Shown here: one piece after another, positions 59,355-64,000 of the stretch
Position numbering within the stretch: the stretch's first letter is position 1
Layout of the letters: the number at the start of each line of letters is the position of its first letter
Made by a program: the position numbers and the translations under genes
Notes under the pieces: model-generated
What the model was told of the DNA's origin: nothing
The model's database searches: none
The model's input: the letters and a program-made list of their open reading frames with translations, nothing else
Source: Diphasiastrum complanatum
Lineage: Eukaryota > Streptophyta > Lycopodiopsida > Lycopodiales > Lycopodiaceae
Direction of reading: 5' to 3'
DNA: 64,000 bases
NCBI GenBank assembly: GCA_029204225.1
Contig: CM055110.1
Coordinates: forward strand, 47,095,522 to 47,159,521

Positions 59355-60245
59355 ATGAAGAAAGTCGTTGAGGATCACAATCTTATTACTTCCACCGATA
59401 TAGCTACATGTAACACCGCTGGCCCTGATGATAAGATCTTTTGCCTTGTTGACTTAATGATTACTATGGATTGGATCAACATTTATATGAGATTTATTAA
59501 AAAGAAAGATACCCTATGCATAGTCGAAAGTATCTATGTTGACCTTCTTAACTATGCTGAATGAATTGATGTTGAAGAAAGATTTTGCAATTCACATATT
59601 CGAAAGATTTTTACCTGTTTGGAAAAAGAAGGTGTCTTGACCGCTGATACCGCTACCCACACCGAACCTCCTCTTTCACCTCACCCTTTGATCTTTACCA
59701 AAGACCTTGATGAAGATAGTGTTTTCCAACTAGAGACTTTCTCGTAGGAAATTTGTGAAGCCGATAATTAGTCTACCTTTGAGTTCTGTCAAGCCCAGAG
59801 TTGCCAAGTACTTTTTGGTACTTGGTCGTACTATTGAGTTTAAATCTGCCAAAATTTTTAAACGACTTTATTTTGAGACTTTATTTCATAATTTTGGTCA
59901 TATTGATGTGATCTTTAAGCAAATTGTGTTTGATTGGACTTTTTTTTCGCATTTGAAGCATAAATGATATAAACCCTTTCAAGTCTTTTGTGATTTCGAT
60001 ATCGATAATATCCCACCGTGTACTTGCTCTAACACAAAACGATTTAAAGAGTTTATTTGTGAGAGTTTTGGGCATGTTATTTCCATAGATACTAGAATTA
60101 TTAGTAACAAATTTTAAAAGAACGACCGGAACAAAGGACTTAATCATATTCTCTTACGTCAATCCAATATCAATGAGGTCGCTATGGAATTTTACAAAGG
60201 ATGGTTTAAATTGGCTATAATTTTACCTGTATATTAGAACATCGA
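59355..60245 (+). pseudogene. PLE ORF N-terminal part with CxC motif, copy 1
   Basis: MKKVVEDHNLITSTDIATCN and PDDKIFCLVDLMITMDWINI lead an open stretch with one stop before IDVEERFCNSHIRKIF. After an apparent internal deletion near 59855 it resumes: YKPFQVFCDFDIDNIPPCTC, SNTKRFKEFICESFGHVI, DTRIISNKF, NEVAMEFYKGWFKLA (59880-60235). The CTC (Cys codons 60019 and 60025) followed by GHV..DT.II.N fits the CxC linker that joins an N-terminal GIY-YIG endonuclease to RT in Naiad/Chlamys-type PLEs. I cannot confirm GIY-YIG here. Several stops. Confidence 0.6.
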
Positions 60246-60400
60246 TCACGATAGCAGTATGGAACATGCCCTAATCTGCAAAAATGTTGTAACAAACTTC
60301 TTAAAAAAGACCAGATGGCTACACGATGGTAAAAGTATAACAGATAACAAATTAAAGAGTGTCATTGATGTGTGCAACCAGATTACTACCAACCTATATT

Positions 60401-60890
60401 GCAAGAGTCAAGGCTGTTTATACTCTGTGTATTGCATGATAGCTTCTTATGTGTAGAATGTTAATGTGAACTTAATACATTCGGTTTGCTCTAATACTGA
60501 TCAGTATGGCATCTGCCCTGATATGGTTTCGTTGTAGGGCTGAATGTATTGCTAAATTTGAAATTTATGATAAGGAAGATTGACCGGACGTATTCTTTGT
60601 ATTTGCAATCAAGCTGATAAGGTAGTGAATCTTGTTTCAGACATGGATAACAACCGATGCTCAGCTATGACACTTGTCTTTTTCACGTAACTAACTCGTG
60701 AGGTTGTGTTTTGTGGGATGGTGGCAGGCAATGGCTGAGTGTCCTAAAACTTGCTTCGCTTTATGGTACTCTGTACTGTAAGACTTAATATAGCTTTGTT
60801 TTTACCAGTTATGCTATAAACTAAAGGGTTCAAAGTGTTTGGTCTTGACTTGTCAAGAGGGACTATGTGAAATCTTTTTACTCTCTCTCT
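60401..60890 (+). mobile_element. PLE 3' region (pseudo-LTR), downstream copy
   Basis: Direct repeat of 58678-59163 with scattered changes, ending in a CT run at 60881-60890. The preceding copy is cut before its RT. Confidence 0.8.
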
Positions 60891-61077
60891 ACATCTTTTT
60901 AAGATGCGGCCCAGACTATCCTTTGGTCGGGGTAGTACCAAACCTTTAGCTTTACTTGTATTTTATGGCTACTGTTTTATGGTTTAGTCCACAAGATGGT
61001 TTCATGATGCAGTTGCACTTGGTTATAAGGATCCCCTTTCTCCTCCTAACCCCTTTATTCAAATTCTCATTTGTTGC

Positions 61078-62316
61078 ATGAAGAAAACTATTGAGGTTCA
61101 CAATCTTATTACTTTCACTGATATAGCTACATGTAACGCTGCTGGCCCTGATGATAAGATCTTTTGCCTCGTTGGCTTAATAACTACTATGGATTGGATC
61201 AACATTTATATAGAATTTATTAAAAATAAAGATACCCTAAGCATAGTCGAAAATATCTTTGGTGACTTTCCTAACTATGCTGAACATATTGATGTTGAAG
61301 AAAGATTTTGCAATTCACATATTCGGAAGATTTTTACCTATTTGGAAAAAGAAAATTTTGCCTTGACCGCTGATACCCCTACTCACACCGAACCTCCTCT
61401 TTCACCTCACCCTTTGATCTTTACCAAAGACTTGACGAAGATAGTGCTTCTCAGCTAGAGTCTTTATCGCAAGAAATTTGTGAAGCCAAAAATCAGTCTA
61501 CCTTTGAGTTCTGTCAAGCCAAGAGTTGCCAAGTACCTTTGGTACCTGGTCGTATATTGAGTTTAAATCTGCCAAAACTGCCTACAAGCTTTGGAGCCTT
61601 CCTTCCGTAAACTTCTTAATACCCATCTCTATTGAACTTTGGATCACTGGTACCTATGTTACTAATGCAGAAGTCCAAGCCTGCAAACTTGCCTCCTTGC
61701 ATAAAAATCCTTCTTTTGATACTCCTATCGCCTTTGATGCCGTCATAAAAATGAGCAGATTTGAACTCTCGAGATGTCCTCCTGAGCAGACTTGGGCTAG
61801 AACTAGGGGCCACTTTGACACTGGCTTCAATAGGATGAGCCTGCATCAAGCTAGGATTTGGAACTAGAAAAGACCTTTCTTTAAGTGCAGATGTGGTGAC
61901 AAATGCAAAAACAACTCTTCTATTATCTGGTTTGATCACACTATTTGGTATATGATGAATAACCTTGTCAAATTTTTCCTTGGTGCCTCTCTATAGACCA
62001 ACTAATTGCCTTCTTCCTTTGGCTGCATAAACCTGCTAGAGATGTCGTCAAAGCCCACCTTGTCTTTCTTTATATTAGACAACACATGATTGATGCTGCC
62101 ATTGAACTTTCCAATAACCTCATTGCTAAGCTTCTTGCACACCTTGGCGATGTCGGGAACATTCGCGAAATCGAATGCCTTTTAAAAAAGCCCAGCTTCT
62201 CTGCCTTACAGGACAAATACTTTCAAAACAAGATCCTTCAATATAAACAATCCAAGCTCAGTCATATCAGGCAGTGGCAACAAGAAGAGGAAATACTTTT
62301 TGAACAAATGCAATGA
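61078..62316 (+). pseudogene. PLE ORF N-terminal part, copy 2, without the deletion
   Basis: MKKTIEVHNLITFTDIATCN through IDVEERFCNSHIRKIFTYLE and LSPHPLIFTKDL (126-aa frame, 61078-61458). Then SVKPRVAKY, EFKSAKTAYKLWSLPSVNFL, ITGTYVTNAEVQACKLASLH, PEQTWARTRGHFDTGFNRMS (61500-61866), a Cys-rich KCRCGDKCK, and NIREIECLLKKPSFSALQDK (62160-62220). 61578-62520 has no equivalent in copy 1, which therefore lost about 0.94 kb. Function of these parts unrecognised; an N-terminal endonuclease would be expected here. Frameshifts near 61435, 61545 and 61870. Confidence 0.5.
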
Positions 62317-62539
62317 GGGGCAAAGCAGTGGTGGCAAAGAGGATCTTCCAATTAGAAAGCTGAATTTTTACCGTGATTGATCCATGTGCAGGAGGAAATA
62401 GAAGGAATATAGTATTGGAGGTTAGTGCAACTGGTAGGCGACGACTAGTGGTTAGAAGAGACAAAGGGAAGATGTTTTTGCATTCACGTTATCACAATAG
62501 ATGCTTTGAGAAGATAAATCTTAAATTATTCTGTGACTT

Positions 62540-62900
62540 TACTTCATATTTTTGGTCATATTGATGAGATCTTTGAGCAAATTGTGTTTGGTTGGACTTT
62601 TTTTTTCCACATTTGAAGCATGAATGATTTAAACCCTTTCAAGTCTTTTGTGATTTCGATATTGATAATATCCCACCGTGTACTTGCTCTAACACAAAAC
62701 GATTTAAAGAGTTTATTTGTGAGAGTTTTGGGCATGTTATTTCCATGGATACTGGAATTATTAGTAACAAATTTTTTAAGAACGACCCGAACAAAGGGCT
62801 TATCACATTCCCTTACGTCAATCCAATATAATGAGGTCGCTATGGAACTTTACAAAGGATGGTTTAAATTGGCTAAAATTTTATTCGTATATTAGAACAT
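62540..62900 (+). pseudogene. PLE CxC segment, copy 2
   Basis: Repeats 59880-60245: CDFDIDNIPPCTCSNTKRF, FICESFGHVISMDTGIISNK, NEVAMELYKGWFKLAKIL. Cys codons at 62679 and 62685. Here NKFFKNDPNK is open where copy 1 has a stop. It ends near 62900, before any RT motif. Confidence 0.65.
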
Positions 62901-63429
62901 CATCACATTGGTTACTTGATGAATGTGGAATTCAGATAGCTCACATTTTGATTAAGAATCCAGTTAGAAGAATAGCCATAGAAGCCATTATTTTCCTAAT
63001 GGAAAATATTTTGGAATGATTCTTATATTTCCCGAGTTATGTTGGACATATACTCCGGTATTCTTCAATGATTAAGTATGGTTTGAGATTCTAGAGAATT
63101 ATGATTGACGAATCATAAGAATCTAACTATTTGTGATTGACGGATCATAAATGGAAACTTAATTATTATCAGGGGATATAAGGACTGCATGGGAGCTAGG
63201 ACCTATTTATAGTTGGATTGCATGGGGATATTACATGAGTTCATGCACAGGACTATATCCTCTATATATTGGGGTATAGACTCGCCCATCGACATCTATG
63301 GTTCAGGTTACCAGTTGCTCTCTTTTCCTCTATAGTATTCACATGGCATGGCTTGAGGGCTAGATCCTGAATTGATCTAGGTTTGGATGGGTGGTTTTGC
63401 TCCTACATGTCTCATGTTGTGTTTTCCTA
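62901..63429. other. No gene seen
   Basis: AT-rich linker with a GATTGACGGATCATAA-type short repeat (63102 and 63136). Confidence 0.55.
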
Positions 63430-64000
63430 TCCTCATCTTAGGGATTTTCCTAGTATTCATTACAATGTCACTATGTTGTCTCTTGTTTGTGAGTCCCAAG
63501 TTCGCCACCTTCTTTCCCATTTCGTTGAGTTCTGCTATTGCTCTTCTTCCTTATTGAACAAAGAGAAGTTGGACCTTCACATTCTTGCTACTGCACTCCC
63601 TCCTAGGTATTGGTATTCGGGTTGTCCCTCACGACACGGTCACTTGTCTTCTTGGGTGTTCCCTTCGGTGTTCACTTGACCTCCTCCAAGCATTTTGAGT
63701 GGTTCTTTTAATCCCTTGTCAGTAAGCTGGCTTCTTGGAACCCTCATTTTTATGCCCTTTGCTTCTAGGGTTTTGGTGGCTAGAAACATCCTCTCTGTCT
63801 ATCTGGTCTATTTCTCCTCCATCTTTGTAGCCACTCACTTCGTTCATGAGTCCCTTTCCAAGATCCTTCGTCGATTTCTTTGGGCTGGTAAATGGCCTCT
63901 CTTGCTCTGGTCTATCTATACGACTGCTACGATGGATGGGGGCCTTGGCATTCCGGAGACTACCCTCAAGAACAGGTCCTTGGTGCTTTATCGTCTCTCT
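63430..64000 (+). pseudogene. LINE (L1-type) ORF2, RT C-terminal region, runs off the edge
   Basis: HLLSHFVEFCYCSSSLLNKE and LSSWVFPSVF (the position of the usual YLGVPFG), then with a shift VSKLASWNPHF, then ASRVLVARNILSVYLVYFSS, LSKILRRFLWAGKWPLLLWS, MDGGLGIPETTLKNRSLVLY. The F-LW-G and GGLGI..T..N motifs mark the region between RT and the terminal zf-RVT of plant L1 LINEs. Shifts near 63680 and 63765. Confidence 0.8.

Overview
The window is nuclear DNA of a land plant with a large, repeat-filled genome. I infer a seedless vascular plant (fern or lycophyte), but the sequence does not prove it. The evidence is plant Ty1/Copia, Ty3/Gypsy, LINE and CACTA elements, a spliced BAHD acyltransferase, a plant-type membrane RING-H2 ligase, and Penelope-like retroelement (PLE) pieces resembling the N-terminal-endonuclease PLEs reported from green algae and spike mosses. 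Only two genes look intact and cellular: a RING-H2 E3 ligase (12091-13086, +) and a BAHD acyltransferase (22181-23669, +, one 100-bp intron). Almost everything else is transposon wreckage, often nested.

Layout. 1-3514: PLE reverse transcriptase running in from the left edge, a degenerate array of small hairpins, and a PLE 3' region ending in a 102-bp CT tract. 3520-4905: LINE endonuclease/RT fragment. 5897-6230: a 188-bp GA tract abutting a PLE 3' end (minus strand). 6515-10290: an unrecognised ORF, a CACTA remnant and short repeats. 11621-13086: tandem repeats, a GA tract and the RING gene. 14850-20858: Gypsy gag, LINE RT and Copia RT scraps, then a small LTR element with a non-retroviral ORF. 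20990-26240: Gypsy pieces on both sides of the BAHD gene. 26330-39170: a Copia gag scrap, an unrecognised low-complexity/coiled-coil gene split by a 7.3-kb nested Copia cluster (28112-35390), and a Gypsy integrase. 39753-43945: GA tract plus PLE 3' region, Gypsy RT and Copia pol. 43946-45400: palindromic and tandem repeats and a Copia leader. 45658-52640: a large CACTA element with TNP2, DUF4218 and DUF4216 regions and a SET domain lying between the transposase-associated domain and TNP2. 53800-58260: Copia fragment, tandem duplications, a 104-bp fold-back, and a GC/purine-rich satellite block. 58560-62900: head-to-tail truncated PLE copies carrying a CxC motif. 63430-64000: LINE C-terminal region running off the right edge.

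Most notable: (1) every PLE copy joins a CT tract at its 3' side in the same orientation, fitting a CxC-type PLE that targets CT microsatellites; (2) a CACTA element seems to have captured a SET domain; (3) two unrecognised ORF systems lie in or under retrotransposons (18766-20286 and 27057-37598). Names rest on motifs read by eye. No database search was run.
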